This document shows, one piece after another, positions 1 through 9,707 of a stretch of DNA of 64,000 nt; position 1 is the first letter of the stretch; every line of letters begins with the position of its first letter. Location of the stretch: assembly GCA_946407015.1 (NCBI GenBank), contig CAMJML010000009.1, positions 1-64,000 of the forward strand, in the 5' to 3' direction. The notes beneath the pieces were generated by a model. That model made no database searches. It saw only the letters and a program-made list of their open reading frames with translations, and had not been told where the DNA came from. The position numbers were made by a program, and so were the translations under genes. Origin of the DNA: an uncultured Selenomonadales bacterium (GTDB taxonomy: Bacteria > Bacillota > Negativicutes > DSM-1736 > Dendrosporobacteraceae).

Positions 1-179
1 CCTTTTCTTTCTTCGCGGGTTTTCACTTGGAAAGTACCGAAGCCGATAATCTGCACTTTATCATCTAGCACTAAAGCTTCTTCAATGCTGGCGAACAAAG
101 CGTTAACAGCTTTCTCTGCATCTTTTTTAGTGAGGCCTGCCTTTTCAGCGACGCTGGCTACTAATTCAGTTTTATTCAC
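1..179 (-). CDS. hup: DNA-binding protein HU (3' part missing)
   Basis: This is the N-terminal 59 or so residues of an HU/IHF-family histone-like protein, which bends and compacts DNA as a dimer. The reading frame starts at a GTG preceded by a GAGGAGG ribosome binding site eight bases away; the upstream ATG runs into a stop. The visible protein opens MNKTELVASVAEKAGLTKKD and carries the family core IGFGTFQV ahead of the DNA-binding arm, which is cut off by the window edge. In Bacillus-type genomes an HU gene commonly follows the mazG/yabN region, as here. The end is a window truncation, not a pseudogene. Confidence 0.93.
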   Translation of the reverse strand, partial: MNKTELVASVAEKAGLTKKDAEKAVNALFASIEEALVLDDKVQIIGFGTFQVKTREERK

Positions 180-278
180 AAATTCATCCTCCTCGTGAAA
201 TCGTTACGAATAGCATTATTCGCTATTTGTCTTTTTATTCCTGTCTACTTACAAAAAATTTGCCAAAATTTACTGAAC

Positions 279-1745
279 CTATTTTTTTAGGACTTTTGCT
301 TCATCCCAAAATTCGTCCAATTCAGCCAGGGTCAAATTGGCCCATTTCAAGCCTTTTTCGCGGACTTTATCTTCAATATGAGTAAAGCGGCGCTTAAATT
401 TTTGATTAGTCACATTCAGGGCAATTTCGGCATCAATATTTAAAAAACGAGCTAAATTGACTATTGCAAATAAAATATCGCCAAGCTCTCCCTCCATTGC
501 CTTGATATTGCCCGCTTGCATGGCTTCTTTGAGTTCAGTAATTTCTTCCTCTATTTTTTCCCAAACAGGCCCAATATTATCCCAATCAAAGCCAACTTTT
601 GCAGCTTTGGCCTGCAATTTATAAGCTTTCATGAGTGACGGTAGATCTTTTGGCACACCATCGAGTACTGAAGTCCGCTCATTGCCCTTTTCCTGCCGTT
701 TGATTTGTTCCCAGTTCAGAACGACTTCGCCGGCATCACGAACCGTAATATCCCCAAAGACATGCGGATGACGGCGCAGCATTTTGGCGGTTACCCCGTC
801 CACTACATCCTGCATGCTGAATTCCCCGCATTCTTCCGCTACGCGGGCATGGAAAACGATTTGCAGCAGTAGATCACCCAATTCCTCACACAGCTTATCA
901 CTTTCGCCTAAATCAATGGCCTCCAAAACTTCGTATACTTCCTCAACAAAATAACGGCGCAGGCTTTCATGGGTCTGTTCAATATCCCAGACACACCCGC
1001 CGGGAGACCGCAGGCGGGCCATTACATCAATAATGGGACCAAGGTCAAACCGTTGGGTCTGTACCGGCTTGGCAGGCACAAAGACGCTGGTGAGATGATC
1101 AATCTGCGGCAGGCGATCAAGCTCATACAGCGGCAGTTGACGAATTTCTTCATCCGGCAGCCCCAGGTTCCGGACCATCGTCACCAGAAAATCATCCGGA
1201 TAAAGCTCCATAAGCGCCAGCTTGGTATCAGAAGCCACTTGGCGGTTATAAACCTGGGTTACGACCAAGGCGGTATTGATTTCAGCCGGCAGTTCTGCCA
1301 AATCCGAACTATCCAGAATGGTCAGCCCGTCAATCGGATCAATCCCCAACCGGACATATAAAACTTCAATAAAACTCATTCCCGGCAGAATGGTGACTGG
1401 CACCTGCATGTCATCCGCCATGGCCCGGATCAACGTGACCGTTTTTTCGGCTACCAGCGGGCTGCCCGGCACAGCATAAACAATCTTCTTGCCGGCTTGT
1501 ACCTGACGCAGGCAGTCCTTGGCGATAAACTCGTAAACTGCTTCAAAGGTCGGCTGTTCGTCATAAACAGCGTCATAGCTGCCAAACTGAACGCCTCGCT
1601 GTTTCAGTTCATCGGCCGTAGGGTGCCGGGCTGTTCTGAGCAGCAGTGTTTCAGCCGTTGTCAGCTTGTCCCATGTCTCCAGTGTAAGAAGGCCGAGCGG
1701 ACCCGGCCCCAATCCAACAATAATTAATTCTCCCAATTCAGTCAT
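279..1745 (-). CDS. mazG: YabN/MazG: tetrapyrrole methylase-like plus nucleoside triphosphate pyrophosphohydrolase
   Basis: A 488-residue two-domain protein. Residues 1 to about 220 form an SAM-dependent tetrapyrrole (corrin/porphyrin) methylase-like domain with the GLGPGPLGLLT nucleotide-binding loop. Residues about 235-488 hold two MazG repeats, with the metal-binding EELGDLLLQIVFHAR and the later EGELGDILFAIVNLAR helices. MazG hydrolyses NTPs to NMP and pyrophosphate and is thought to clear aberrant nucleotides; the role of the methylase part is unknown. It abuts the SpoVB-like gene (4 bases apart), matching the yabM-yabN order of B. subtilis. Length and architecture are those of Bacillus YabN. 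Confidence 0.95.
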   Translation of the reverse strand: MTELGELIIVGLGPGPLGLLTLETWDKLTTAETLLLRTARHPTADELKQRGVQFGSYDAVYDEQPTFEAVYEFIAKDCLRQVQAGKKIVYAVPGSPLVAEKTVTLIRAMADDMQVPVTILPGMSFIEVLYVRLGIDPIDGLTILDSSDLAELPAEINTALVVTQVYNRQVASDTKLALMELYPDDFLVTMVRNLGLPDEEIRQLPLYELDRLPQIDHLTSVFVPAKPVQTQRFDLGPIIDVMARLRSPGGCVWDIEQTHESLRRYFVEEVYEVLEAIDLGESDKLCEELGDLLLQIVFHARVAEECGEFSMQDVVDGVTAKMLRRHPHVFGDITVRDAGEVVLNWEQIKRQEKGNERTSVLDGVPKDLPSLMKAYKLQAKAAKVGFDWDNIGPVWEKIEEEITELKEAMQAGNIKAMEGELGDILFAIVNLARFLNIDAEIALNVTNQKFKRRFTHIEDKVREKGLKWANLTLAELDEFWDEAKVLKK

Positions 1746-1749
1746 CCCC

Positions 1750-3360
1750 TTATTTACGCAACAACCTCATTTTGACTAACAGCGCTACCATCCGGTTTCC
1801 CACTTTGGGCACCTTCTCCACATCGCGTTCACTTACGCCGCCCATAACGAGCAAAGAAACGCCATAGACCAGACCGCCAACTACAATGGCCACCAGGGTA
1901 GCCAGGGTATTATGAAACGTATGTGTCATCACGGTATCATAGGTGAGCAGCACAATCCCCCCCATGATAGCAGCTGAAGCCATCGCTTTAAAAGTATCTT
2001 TCAAGTTAATACTAAAACCAACATAGCGATACACAAAATAAACATTCAACAAGGCAGCCACCCCGAAATCCGCATTGGTCGCCCAGGCAGCCCCCTTAAT
2101 GCCAAGGCTTGGTATTGCGGTTAATACCCAGCTTAACACTACTTTAACAGCCGCCGAAATGGTCATGTTGATGAGTGGAATGGTCGTATGACCCAACCCT
2201 TGCAAAACACCGGTCGTAACCTGACCAATTCCTAAAAGCACAATGCCCAGCGACAAAATGGCAATGGAAGTACCGGCATTCGGTGTACCATAAAGCATTT
2301 GGGAAATAGGTGTTGCCAGCAAACACATGCCGACAAAGCTGGGGATGGTAATCAGATTGGCGATACGCATTGCTGTAGCGGTTCGCTGATAAATCCGCTG
2401 ATGATTCCGTAAGGTAAAGGCTTCAGAGACAGCCGGAACCAAGCTGGCTGCCAAGGAGGCTGTCAAAATGGTCGGTAAGTTGACCAGTGCCACAGCCATT
2501 CCGGTCAGATACCCAAACAGTTCGGTAGCCTGTTCCACCGTAAAGCCGGCTACTTCCAGTCTGGCCGGTACGATGAGCAGATCAATATTGGAAACCAGCG
2601 GCAGCATGATGTTGGCCAGCGAGACCGGCAAAGCCAGCCTGACAATCCGTGAAATAATACTGACACTGGATTCCTGCTTCACATCAGCCTGCAAAGCTAT
2701 CTGGCTCTTATAGACATTACGCTGACGCCAGTAATAATAAAGTAAAACTAAAAGTCCGGCGGCGGCTCCCGGTCCCGCCCCAAAGCTGGCACCAGCGGCG
2801 GCATATTCCAGGCCTTGCGGCAGCAGGATGAAAGCGAGGGCAATCATGGTCACAACTCGGACCAATTGCTCAAAAATCTGAGATACCGCCGTAGGGGTCA
2901 TCATTTGCAGCCCCTGGAAATACCCGCGATAGCTGGATAATACCGTAACAAAAAAGATAGCTGGCGACAAGGCGGCAATCGCATAATAAGCACGCGAATC
3001 CCGGACATACTGATTTTCAATCAGCCAACCGGCACCGAAATATAAGAGGAACGTAAAAATCAAGCCTGTAACAGCCAATACGCTGAGCGATATGCGAAAT
3101 ACCCGGTTGGCTCCGCGGAAATCCGAGCGGGCTATTTTTTCGGCGACAATGATGGAAATGGCCACCGGTATTCCGGCTGATGACACGCTGAGGGCCAATA
3201 AGTAGATCGGATAAGCCATTTGATATAAGCCAATTCCCTCGCCTCCCAGCAAGCGGGACAATAAGATGCGGTTTACGGAGCCAATAATCTTAACAATAAC
3301 CCCGGCTACCGTTAAAATCAGCGCTCCTTTTATAAATGTATCTTTACTCACTAAAGTCAT
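1750..3360 (-). CDS. SpoVB/YabM-like polysaccharide (lipid-linked) flippase
   Basis: A 536-residue integral membrane protein of the MOP/MATE superfamily with about 14 predicted hydrophobic segments, opening with LILTVAGVIVKIIGSVNRI, typical of the SpoVB/YtgP group. Members move lipid-linked oligosaccharides such as lipid II across the membrane, and SpoVB acts in spore cortex synthesis. The position between spoVT and mazG corresponds to yabM in B. subtilis, so it may be YabM rather than SpoVB. The ATG is preceded by GGGGAGAGG. A good promoter lies about 160 bases upstream, giving a long untranslated leader. Confidence 0.9.
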   Translation of the reverse strand: MTLVSKDTFIKGALILTVAGVIVKIIGSVNRILLSRLLGGEGIGLYQMAYPIYLLALSVSSAGIPVAISIIVAEKIARSDFRGANRVFRISLSVLAVTGLIFTFLLYFGAGWLIENQYVRDSRAYYAIAALSPAIFFVTVLSSYRGYFQGLQMMTPTAVSQIFEQLVRVVTMIALAFILLPQGLEYAAAGASFGAGPGAAAGLLVLLYYYWRQRNVYKSQIALQADVKQESSVSIISRIVRLALPVSLANIMLPLVSNIDLLIVPARLEVAGFTVEQATELFGYLTGMAVALVNLPTILTASLAASLVPAVSEAFTLRNHQRIYQRTATAMRIANLITIPSFVGMCLLATPISQMLYGTPNAGTSIAILSLGIVLLGIGQVTTGVLQGLGHTTIPLINMTISAAVKVVLSWVLTAIPSLGIKGAAWATNADFGVAALLNVYFVYRYVGFSINLKDTFKAMASAAIMGGIVLLTYDTVMTHTFHNTLATLVAIVVGGLVYGVSLLVMGGVSERDVEKVPKVGNRMVALLVKMRLLRK

Positions 3361-3516
3361 TCCTCTCCCCAGATGCTATTCACTGATCCAGTCAGTCCTG
3401 AAATCAAGTTGTACTTGCCGTTCAAATGCGTTGACCTTTTCAGGGACCAAACCGCTCTTACTCCTCGACGCCTTCCATCGCTGCTGCCGGTAAAAAACGT
3501 AACTTGATCTGGTAGT

Positions 3517-3545
3517 ATTATAGCAAAATATGGACGCGGTTCCAA
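3517..3545 (-). promoter_or_regulatory. Vegetative-type promoter ahead of the spoVB-like gene
   Basis: On the minus strand a -35 of TTGGAA (3540-3545) and a -10 of TATAAT (3517-3522) are separated by exactly 17 bases. Transcription would begin near 3510, leaving about 150 bases of leader before the ATG at 3360. The leader contains a weak 24-codon open frame (TTG at 3450) and no recognised riboswitch. Confidence 0.6.
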
Positions 3546-3621
3546 AGAAATCTGGCAAAATAATCCGGACAATAGAAAAGTAGCGAACGGCGTCCGCTAC
3601 TTACAAAACAATGAGAGCAAA

Positions 3622-4194
3622 TTATTGTGACATTTGTTTAGCTAGAAAACCTGCAGCCGTTTCAGCGAGTTTTACTTCCATATCACCCATTTGGACGCCA
3701 GCTTGTTTAGAACAGATCACTACTGCGCCAATTGCGTCGCCTTCAACAATAATTGGCGCGATGACTTCTGCGGTAAACTTGCATGCTTCATCTTCGTCAT
3801 CATCGGTGTCGATCGGGCATGCTTTGCCGTGTTTGTACTCGCCAGGATTGTTGATTAACAGTGCTTTGCGGTCTTCCATTACCTTTTCTACTATCGAGCC
3901 TAGCGGCTTGTTCAAGAACTCTTTCTTCGAAGCACCAGCTACAGCGACTACATTATCTCGGTCGGCAATAAGAATGATCTGGCCGATAGCTTCATATAAA
4001 GAATCGCAGTACTCCTTAGCAAAATCACCCAGTTCGCCTACTGGGGAGTATTTTTTCAGGATGACCTCGCCTTCACGGTCTACGTAAATTTCCAGCGGAT
4101 CACCTTCGCGTATTCTAAGTGTTCTACGAATTTCTTTTGGTATTACAACCCTGCCTAAATCATCAATTCTTCTAACGATTCCTGTCGCTTTCAC
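3622..4194 (-). CDS. spoVT: Stage V sporulation protein T
   Basis: A 190-residue transition-state-type regulator. Residues 1 to about 50 are the AbrB/MazE swapped-hairpin DNA-binding domain (KATGIVRRIDDLGRVVIPKE), and the rest is a GAF-like domain (AVAGASKKEFLNKPLG, AVVICSKQ) as in B. subtilis SpoVT, which tunes sigma-G-dependent genes in the forespore. The GTG start at 4194 is chosen because it follows an AAAGGGGGG ribosome binding site and puts the AbrB domain at the N-terminus; the upstream ATG adds 20 unrelated residues. It lies between mfd and the flippase gene, the conserved Bacillus order. Confidence 0.96.
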   Translation of the reverse strand: MKATGIVRRIDDLGRVVIPKEIRRTLRIREGDPLEIYVDREGEVILKKYSPVGELGDFAKEYCDSLYEAIGQIILIADRDNVVAVAGASKKEFLNKPLGSIVEKVMEDRKALLINNPGEYKHGKACPIDTDDDEDEACKFTAEVIAPIIVEGDAIGAVVICSKQAGVQMGDMEVKLAETAAGFLAKQMSQ

Positions 4195-4305
4195 CAGTAT
4201 CCCCCCTTTTCTACAGTTTTTGACATTTCGCCTCAGTGATAGTATATATCTCACAAAGCATTTTTATTCATGGATTACCATGATTAGTCATGGTCAGGAA
4301 AATGC

Positions 4306-7300
4306 TTATTTGGTAAGGGTTTGCAGCAATTTATAAACAATATCCAATAAATTATTTTCAGTTAATTTATGAAGACGCAGTTTTATAATTTCCGGCGGCC
4401 CTGGAATCATGGTAATCGAGCTGCCAAAATGATTTTTGGCTTCAAGCACACCATGAATGTTAACATTAGGCTTATCACCAAAAATAATTTCTATACCCCG
4501 CAATTGCTGGATAATCGACCGGATTCCTAAATTACGGGCCAGATTTTTAATCCTGGCCACGGTCAGCAGGCTCATGACCGGCTTAGGCGGATCACCAAAA
4601 CGGTCAATGAGTTCATCTAGCAATTGTATGACATGAGCCTCTTCGCGAATAGCCGCAATCCGTTGATATATTTCAATCTTATGCATGGCATCGTGAATAT
4701 AGTCGCCGCTCAGATAGGCTTCCACATTAAATTCCAAAATTGGCTCAACCGGCAATTCGACCCGGTTACCGGTCTTCAGCTCCTGCACCGCTTCTTCGAG
4801 CAGCCTGCAGTACATTTCAAAACCGACACTGGCAATATGACCGTGCTGCTGTGCTCCCAGCAAGTTGCCGGCGCCGCGGATTTCCAAGTCACGCATGGCA
4901 ATTTTGAAGCCGGCACCCAACTCGGCAAATTCCTTAATCGCCTGCAGCCGTTTCTCAGCAACCTCAGTCAGTACCTTATCCGGCCGATAGGTAAAGTAGG
5001 CAAAGGCCATCCGGTGCGAACGCCCGACGCGGCCGCGCATTTGATAGAGCTGCGACAGCCCGAAACGGTCGGCATCATAAATAATGATAGTATTGGCATT
5101 GGAAACATCCAGCCCGTTTTCAATGATACTGGTACAAACCAGCACATCATCATGACCCTCATAAAAGTCGAGCATGACCTGTTCAAGCAGTTCTTCCGCC
5201 ATTTGACCATGAGCGCTTTTAATTTTGGCATCAGGCAGCATTTCGGATAACTTCCGCTGCACCTTATCGATGGTCTCAACCCGGTTATACACGAAATACA
5301 CCTGTCCGCCCCGTTTAAGCTCACGCTTGATGGCATCACGGATAATTTGATCATTGTATTCCACCACATAGGTTTGAACCGGGAAACGGTCCTCCGGTGG
5401 CGTTTCAATAATACTCATATCACGGGCATTGACCAGCGACATGTGCAAGGTTCTGGGAATGGGAGTGGCACTTAAGGTCAGGACATCAATATTGCTCCGC
5501 CATTTTTTTAATTTTTCTTTTTGGGCAACCCCGAAGCGCTGCTCCTCGTCCACGATCAACAAGCCCAGATCTTTAAACACAACATCCGAATTCAAAATCC
5601 GGTGAGTACCGATTAAGACATCGACCTGACCGCTGGCGACTTTGGCCAGGGTGGCTTTTTGTTCTTTGGCACTACGGAAACGGCTGACCACATCCACGGC
5701 CGGGCCAAAGCCGGCAAAACGGCTCATAAAGGTCTGATAATGCTGCTGGGCTAAAACCGTAGTCGGCACCAGCACGGCCACCTGTTTGCCGCTCATGACG
5801 GCTTTAAACGCGGCCCGGATAGCCACCTCGGTTTTGCCAAAGCCGACATCGCCGCATAACAAACGGTCCATCGGACGCGGTTTTTCCATATCGGCTTTGA
5901 TCTCGGCAATTGCTGCCAGCTGGTCGGGAGTTTCCTCAAAAGGAAAGGCATCTTCAAACTCCTTCTGCCAGGGGGTATCCGGCTCAAAGGCAAATCCGGT
6001 TCCAACCTGCCGTTCGGCATAAAGAGCCAGCAATTCTTTGGCCATATCGGCAACCGCAGCCTTAGCCTTGCTTTTGGCCTTGAGCCATTCCGTCCCGCCC
6101 ATCTTATGCAGACGGGGAGCCTCGCCCTCAGAACCGATATACTTTTGCAGTAAATGCACCTGATCGGTCGGAACATATAGCTTATCCTCACCAGCATAGC
6201 GAATGTGCAGATAATCCTTATGGACCCCGCCGACACTCAAGGTTTCCACACCGACGTATTTACCAATCCCATGGTTGACGTGAACGACATAATCGCCCAA
6301 GTTGATATCGCGGAAATAAGTAATTTGCTGACCTTTCGCCGCCCGCGGCCGCGGCCGTTTTTTCTGACGGCCGAAAATATCTTTCTCAGTAATAATCGCC
6401 AGATGCGCCTGCGGGAGCTCAAAGCCGCCGGTTAAGCTGCCGATGGTCACCAGCACCGTCCCAGCAACCAGCGTATTGACCGTTTCAGCGTAAACAGCAG
6501 TCAGGCCCTGCTCGGTTAGATTTTGCTGCATCGCAACCGCTTTATCCTGATTGGATAAGAAAATAACCGGATAGAAGCCCCGCTCCAGCAAGCTGGTTAA
6601 TTCGGCAGCAACCAAATCCATCTGACGATGAAACGGTGCGATCCCCTTCGCTGTGATACTGATGATCTCACTGGGTTCGGTATAAGGAATTTTCTGCAGC
6701 ATCAAGGATAAATAAATAATATTATAATGTTTGGCAGCACTGGTGATGTCGGCCCAGGAAAAAGACCGTTTTTTCAACTCCGGGTTTTCTTTTGTCAGCT
6801 TGCCAATTTGTTCACGAATCCGGGTCGGTTCATCAAAAATAACCGTAGACTGCTCCGGCAGGTAAGATAAAAACACGGCCGGTTTCCCGCTGTGCTCCGG
6901 CTCGGTCAGGGGCAGAATGTCGGACTGGGCAATATTGTGCGTGGAACGCTGTGTTGCCGGATCAAACTCTCGCAACGAGTCGACCTCATCGCCAAAAAAC
7001 TCCATCCTGAGCGGCATCGTCCGGTTGACGGGGAAAACATCCACAATACCGCCCCGGGCACTAAACTGTCCAATGCTGTCCACCTGATCCACCCGTTCAT
7101 AACCGAAACGGACCAGATTTTCCAGGACTTGTTCCCGCTGCAGCTCCAGGCCAACAGCCACACTGAGCCGGTTATTTTCAAACTCCTGCCGCGACAATCC
7201 TTTCTGGATAGCGGCTTCGGCAGTAGCCAGGACGATCACTTTTTCCTTGCGGATGATCCTGCCCAGGACATCCATTCTCCGGGCTGCCAGTTCTACACTT

Positions 7301-7584
7301 TTAGCTGCAGCCGAAAAAGTAATAATATCCAGAGCCGGTAAATCCACAACAACCACACCGGGGAGCAGCGTGTCCAAATCCGCCCTCAGTTGCTCCAACC
7401 CTTCATGACCACCGGTAATAATCACGGTTGTCCGTGGATTTTTATGATAAGCCGCAGCTAGAATGGCACTCTTTTGCGAACCTGTCAGTCCATAAATCAC
7501 ATTTTGCTGTACCTGAGCCTGAAAGCTCGCCAGCGCCTTAGTTAACGCCGCATCGGCGCTCATTGCTTCGAAAAGTTTGTTCAT
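4306..7584 (-). CDS. mfd: Transcription-repair coupling factor Mfd
   Basis: A 1,092-residue ATP-dependent translocase that pushes stalled RNA polymerase off damaged DNA and recruits UvrA. Visible parts in order are the UvrB-like N-terminal region (about 1-330), the RNA-polymerase interaction domain of CarD type (GDYVVHVNHGIGKYVGVE, near 440), helicase motif I GDVGFGKTEVA, motif II as DEEQ, motif III LSATPIPRT, motif VI QMRGRVGRS, and the C-terminal TRCF domain. The ATG at 7584 follows GAGGTGGAAC and starts the protein MNKLFEAM; an upstream ATG adds 12 residues without a good site. It is separated from fin by a terminator, so it probably has its own promoter. Confidence 0.97.
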   Translation of the reverse strand: MNKLFEAMSADAALTKALASFQAQVQQNVIYGLTGSQKSAILAAAYHKNPRTTVIITGGHEGLEQLRADLDTLLPGVVVVDLPALDIITFSAAAKSVELAARRMDVLGRIIRKEKVIVLATAEAAIQKGLSRQEFENNRLSVAVGLELQREQVLENLVRFGYERVDQVDSIGQFSARGGIVDVFPVNRTMPLRMEFFGDEVDSLREFDPATQRSTHNIAQSDILPLTEPEHSGKPAVFLSYLPEQSTVIFDEPTRIREQIGKLTKENPELKKRSFSWADITSAAKHYNIIYLSLMLQKIPYTEPSEIISITAKGIAPFHRQMDLVAAELTSLLERGFYPVIFLSNQDKAVAMQQNLTEQGLTAVYAETVNTLVAGTVLVTIGSLTGGFELPQAHLAIITEKDIFGRQKKRPRPRAAKGQQITYFRDINLGDYVVHVNHGIGKYVGVETLSVGGVHKDYLHIRYAGEDKLYVPTDQVHLLQKYIGSEGEAPRLHKMGGTEWLKAKSKAKAAVADMAKELLALYAERQVGTGFAFEPDTPWQKEFEDAFPFEETPDQLAAIAEIKADMEKPRPMDRLLCGDVGFGKTEVAIRAAFKAVMSGKQVAVLVPTTVLAQQHYQTFMSRFAGFGPAVDVVSRFRSAKEQKATLAKVASGQVDVLIGTHRILNSDVVFKDLGLLIVDEEQRFGVAQKEKLKKWRSNIDVLTLSATPIPRTLHMSLVNARDMSIIETPPEDRFPVQTYVVEYNDQIIRDAIKRELKRGGQVYFVYNRVETIDKVQRKLSEMLPDAKIKSAHGQMAEELLEQVMLDFYEGHDDVLVCTSIIENGLDVSNANTIIIYDADRFGLSQLYQMRGRVGRSHRMAFAYFTYRPDKVLTEVAEKRLQAIKEFAELGAGFKIAMRDLEIRGAGNLLGAQQHGHIASVGFEMYCRLLEEAVQELKTGNRVELPVEPILEFNVEAYLSGDYIHDAMHKIEIYQRIAAIREEAHVIQLLDELIDRFGDPPKPVMSLLTVARIKNLARNLGIRSIIQQLRGIEIIFGDKPNVNIHGVLEAKNHFGSSITMIPGPPEIIKLRLHKLTENNLLDIVYKLLQTLTK

Positions 7585-7602
7585 GTTCCACCTCACCCAT
7601 GC

Positions 7603-7632
7603 AAAAAGGGGCTTTAGCAATCGCTAAAGCCC
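7603..7632 (-). terminator. Rho-independent terminator of fin
   Basis: A perfect 10-bp stem GGGCTTTAGC/GCTAAAGCCC with a 4-base loop is followed on the minus strand by CTTTTT. It lies between the fin stop and the mfd start and overlaps no coding sequence. Confidence 0.8.
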
Positions 7633-7672
7633 TATATATGCTTAAACTTGACTGTTCATACCAATAATTTCT

Positions 7673-7915
7673 CTAATGCAGATACGTTGTTTGCGGACTC
7701 CACAAGGGTTGTTCATCGGCTAACCCCAATACCTCCACACAGCTGTCACACAAGGACTTGACATACATGGTGTTTGACGCTGGATCAGCTTTTATTATAT
7801 CCTGACGTTCATCCCCAGTCAAGCAATCAAAACCCAGCTTGACCTCATCCACTTGGTCCACTTCGATATCTGCAATGGCTTCCCCGCAGCAGCTGCAATG
7901 ATAAAAAATTTTCAA
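7673..7915 (-). CDS. fin: Anti-sigma-F factor Fin (YabK family)
   Basis: An 80-residue zinc-ribbon-like protein with CxxC pairs at residues 7-10 and 56-59 and the central LGFDCLTGDERQDII, which matches the LGFxxLTxEERxDMI core of B. subtilis Fin. Fin binds sigma-F and helps switch the forespore to sigma-G. The placement just upstream of mfd is the conserved Bacillus location (pth-fin-mfd-spoVT). The start is a TTG with AGGAGG nine bases upstream. Identity rests on the Cys pattern, length and synteny taken together. Confidence 0.85.
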   Translation of the reverse strand: MKIFYHCSCCGEAIADIEVDQVDEVKLGFDCLTGDERQDIIKADPASNTMYVKSLCDSCVEVLGLADEQPLWSPQTTYLH

Positions 7916-7942
7916 CGTTTTCAGCCTCCTGTTTACTCACCG

Positions 7943-8323
7943 CTACGCGTACAAGCGAATGACGGTAGCATTCCAAATCAAATGGGCTACCACACCGCCT
8001 GCCAACGCCAGCCCAATACTGCCGCTCACGGCCAGCAGCAAAACCGTGACAGCGCCGAATAAGCTGTGCCCGCCAAGGCTAAACCACGCAGCTTTAACCC
8101 CGGTACGCTCATTTTGAACCCAGTCATAACAGGCCTCAACCAGGCCGAACGTAATATGGGCTGCCAAAATATCAGCGCCTAGATAATAAGCAAACAACGT
8201 TTTCGTCGCTTCTTCAAGCAGCGGACTGACAGTAATGACGGTTTTTAGTCCAATCCATTTGACAAAAGTCTTATTCAGTAAAAAGCTCAGCGCTGCCACC
8301 AGGCAGCCGATCACATATCCCAT
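7943..8323 (-). CDS. Small PrsW/CPBP-like intramembrane protease-type protein
   Basis: A 126-residue membrane protein with about four hydrophobic segments. It carries EExxK at 37-41, H56 followed by FGLVE (59-63), H86 and H114, the order of acidic and His residues seen in PrsW-type glutamic intramembrane proteases. PrsW cleaves anti-sigma factors in B. subtilis, but this protein is about half the usual length, so it may be a compact relative or a non-proteolytic member. The ATG follows AGAGGGCTTT. It stands alone between fin and the M23 peptidase gene. Confidence 0.55.
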   Translation of the reverse strand: MGYVIGCLVAALSFLLNKTFVKWIGLKTVITVSPLLEEATKTLFAYYLGADILAAHITFGLVEACYDWVQNERTGVKAAWFSLGGHSLFGAVTVLLLAVSGSIGLALAGGVVAHLIWNATVIRLYA

Positions 8324-8387
8324 AAAGCCCTCTTTTTTGCTTCTTACCCTCTATTATCACCGCAGCTTTTTCCACTTATACTTGTGA

Positions 8388-8440
8388 AAAAAAATAACCC
8401 TCTCTGCACGCAGCCGAAGCCTGTGCAGGAAGGTTATTTC
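8388..8440 (-). terminator. Terminator after the LysM/M23 peptidase gene
   Basis: The inverted repeat AATAACC...GGTTATT encloses a TGCAC/GTGCA stem and is followed on the minus strand by a run of T. It lies 20 bases past the stop of the peptidase gene. Confidence 0.6.
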
Positions 8441-8459
8441 TGATTGAACGTTTTTTATT

Positions 8460-9347
8460 TTACGGCAAATAATTCATCGGGTTTTGCACTTCACCGTCTT
8501 TATGTACTTCGAAATGAAGATGCGGTCCGGTCGAATAACCGGTATTGCCCATCTGGCCTATTTTCTGTCCGGCCCGGACATACTGCCCCGGACTTACAGA
8601 AAATCCCGACATATGACCATATAGCGTGGAATAGCCATTATTATGCTCCATCATAACGGTGTAGCCATACCCGCCATACCAGCCGGTATAGGTAACCCGC
8701 CCGGGCAGGGCAGCCGTTATAGGAGTTCCTACGTCATTGGCAATATCAATGCCCTCATGCATCCGTCCCCAGCGTCTGCCAAACGGCGAGGTAATCTCCC
8801 CATTGGTCGGCCAGATAAAACGGCTGACAGCCGACCGGGATACGGGTGCCGACGGCAATTCGCTCAAATTCACGGGCTTACCGCCAGGAATAAACAGTTT
8901 TTCGCCAATGGCCAGGCCCTCGCTTTTTTTGTCATTGGCGGTTAAAATAGCCGGTAGCTCAACACCATATACACTGGCAATGCGCCATAAGGTATCCCCG
9001 TCAGTGACGGTATGCAAGACCCCTTTTTGTGGTAAAATAGCCAGCTTATCCCCAGGATAAACCGTTTCACCGGCATCTGGATTCGCTCCCAGGATGGTAT
9101 CCACGTCGATTTGATACAGTTCAGCAATTTCGCCAAGAGTTTCGCCCTCGCGAACGGTATGCGTCTTAATTGCTGCTACGCCTGCCGGCGGAACAGTTTG
9201 TTCAGCCTGAACCGCAGGTTCGGCACTAGGCTGAATGGGAAGGTCTTTATCTTTTTTGGTTATTCCGGCTCCAAACAATGCGATCAGCGCAATACCTACC
9301 AATGCACCTGCAACCATGGGTTGCTTTTTGAGCTTGGTCAAGTCCAT
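8460..9347 (-). CDS. LysM-repeat M23 metallopeptidase
   Basis: A 295-residue exported cell-wall endopeptidase. It has an N-terminal membrane anchor (about residues 12-28), two LysM peptidoglycan-binding repeats (HTVREGETLGEIAELYQI and HTVTDGDTLWRIASVYGV), then a C-terminal M23/LytM domain with zinc ligands in GRMHEGIDIA (HxxxD) and GPHLHFEVH (HxH). Such proteins trim or remodel peptidoglycan during division or sporulation. The ATG at 9347 sits behind GAGGTGATGTG; the frame upstream lacks a ribosome binding site. The zinc residues are all present, so it should be active rather than an EnvC-type activator. Confidence 0.92.
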   Translation of the reverse strand: MDLTKLKKQPMVAGALVGIALIALFGAGITKKDKDLPIQPSAEPAVQAEQTVPPAGVAAIKTHTVREGETLGEIAELYQIDVDTILGANPDAGETVYPGDKLAILPQKGVLHTVTDGDTLWRIASVYGVELPAILTANDKKSEGLAIGEKLFIPGGKPVNLSELPSAPVSRSAVSRFIWPTNGEITSPFGRRWGRMHEGIDIANDVGTPITAALPGRVTYTGWYGGYGYTVMMEHNNGYSTLYGHMSGFSVSPGQYVRAGQKIGQMGNTGYSTGPHLHFEVHKDGEVQNPMNYLP

Positions 9348-9707
9348 CACATCACCTCGGTGTAGAGAAATTATTGGGCGATCAATGTTAGCATAAACGG
9401 TTGCAAAATTTATTATGCGCAAAAATTTACATTTTTTTCAGCGATTGGTTACAAATGACAGCAGACTCTCTGATAAATAAATAGAAGAAAGCAGGTCCAG
9501 GACCTGCTCAATCTGTGCTCTATTTGAAACACCCTTAACCATCATAAAGTCCAACCATTGAGTCTGTCGCCACGCTACGATTTATTGATCCTGCTTGTCC
9601 CAGTTTTCATTGTCATAAAACAGCAATGACCCAACAAATATTATACCATAATGCTCCAATACCCGCTACCCAAATCACTTGATAATTTTGTTGTCATCTT
9701 GCAAGCC

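Noticed and set aside
3376-3450. A 24-codon frame in the leader of the spoVB-like gene
   Set aside because: A TTG start at ten bases from GAGGAG is possible, but size and lack of any similarity give too little support.
4624-5250. A 208-codon plus-strand frame antisense to mfd
   Set aside because: It lies wholly within conserved mfd helicase motifs on the other strand; composition explains the lack of stops.
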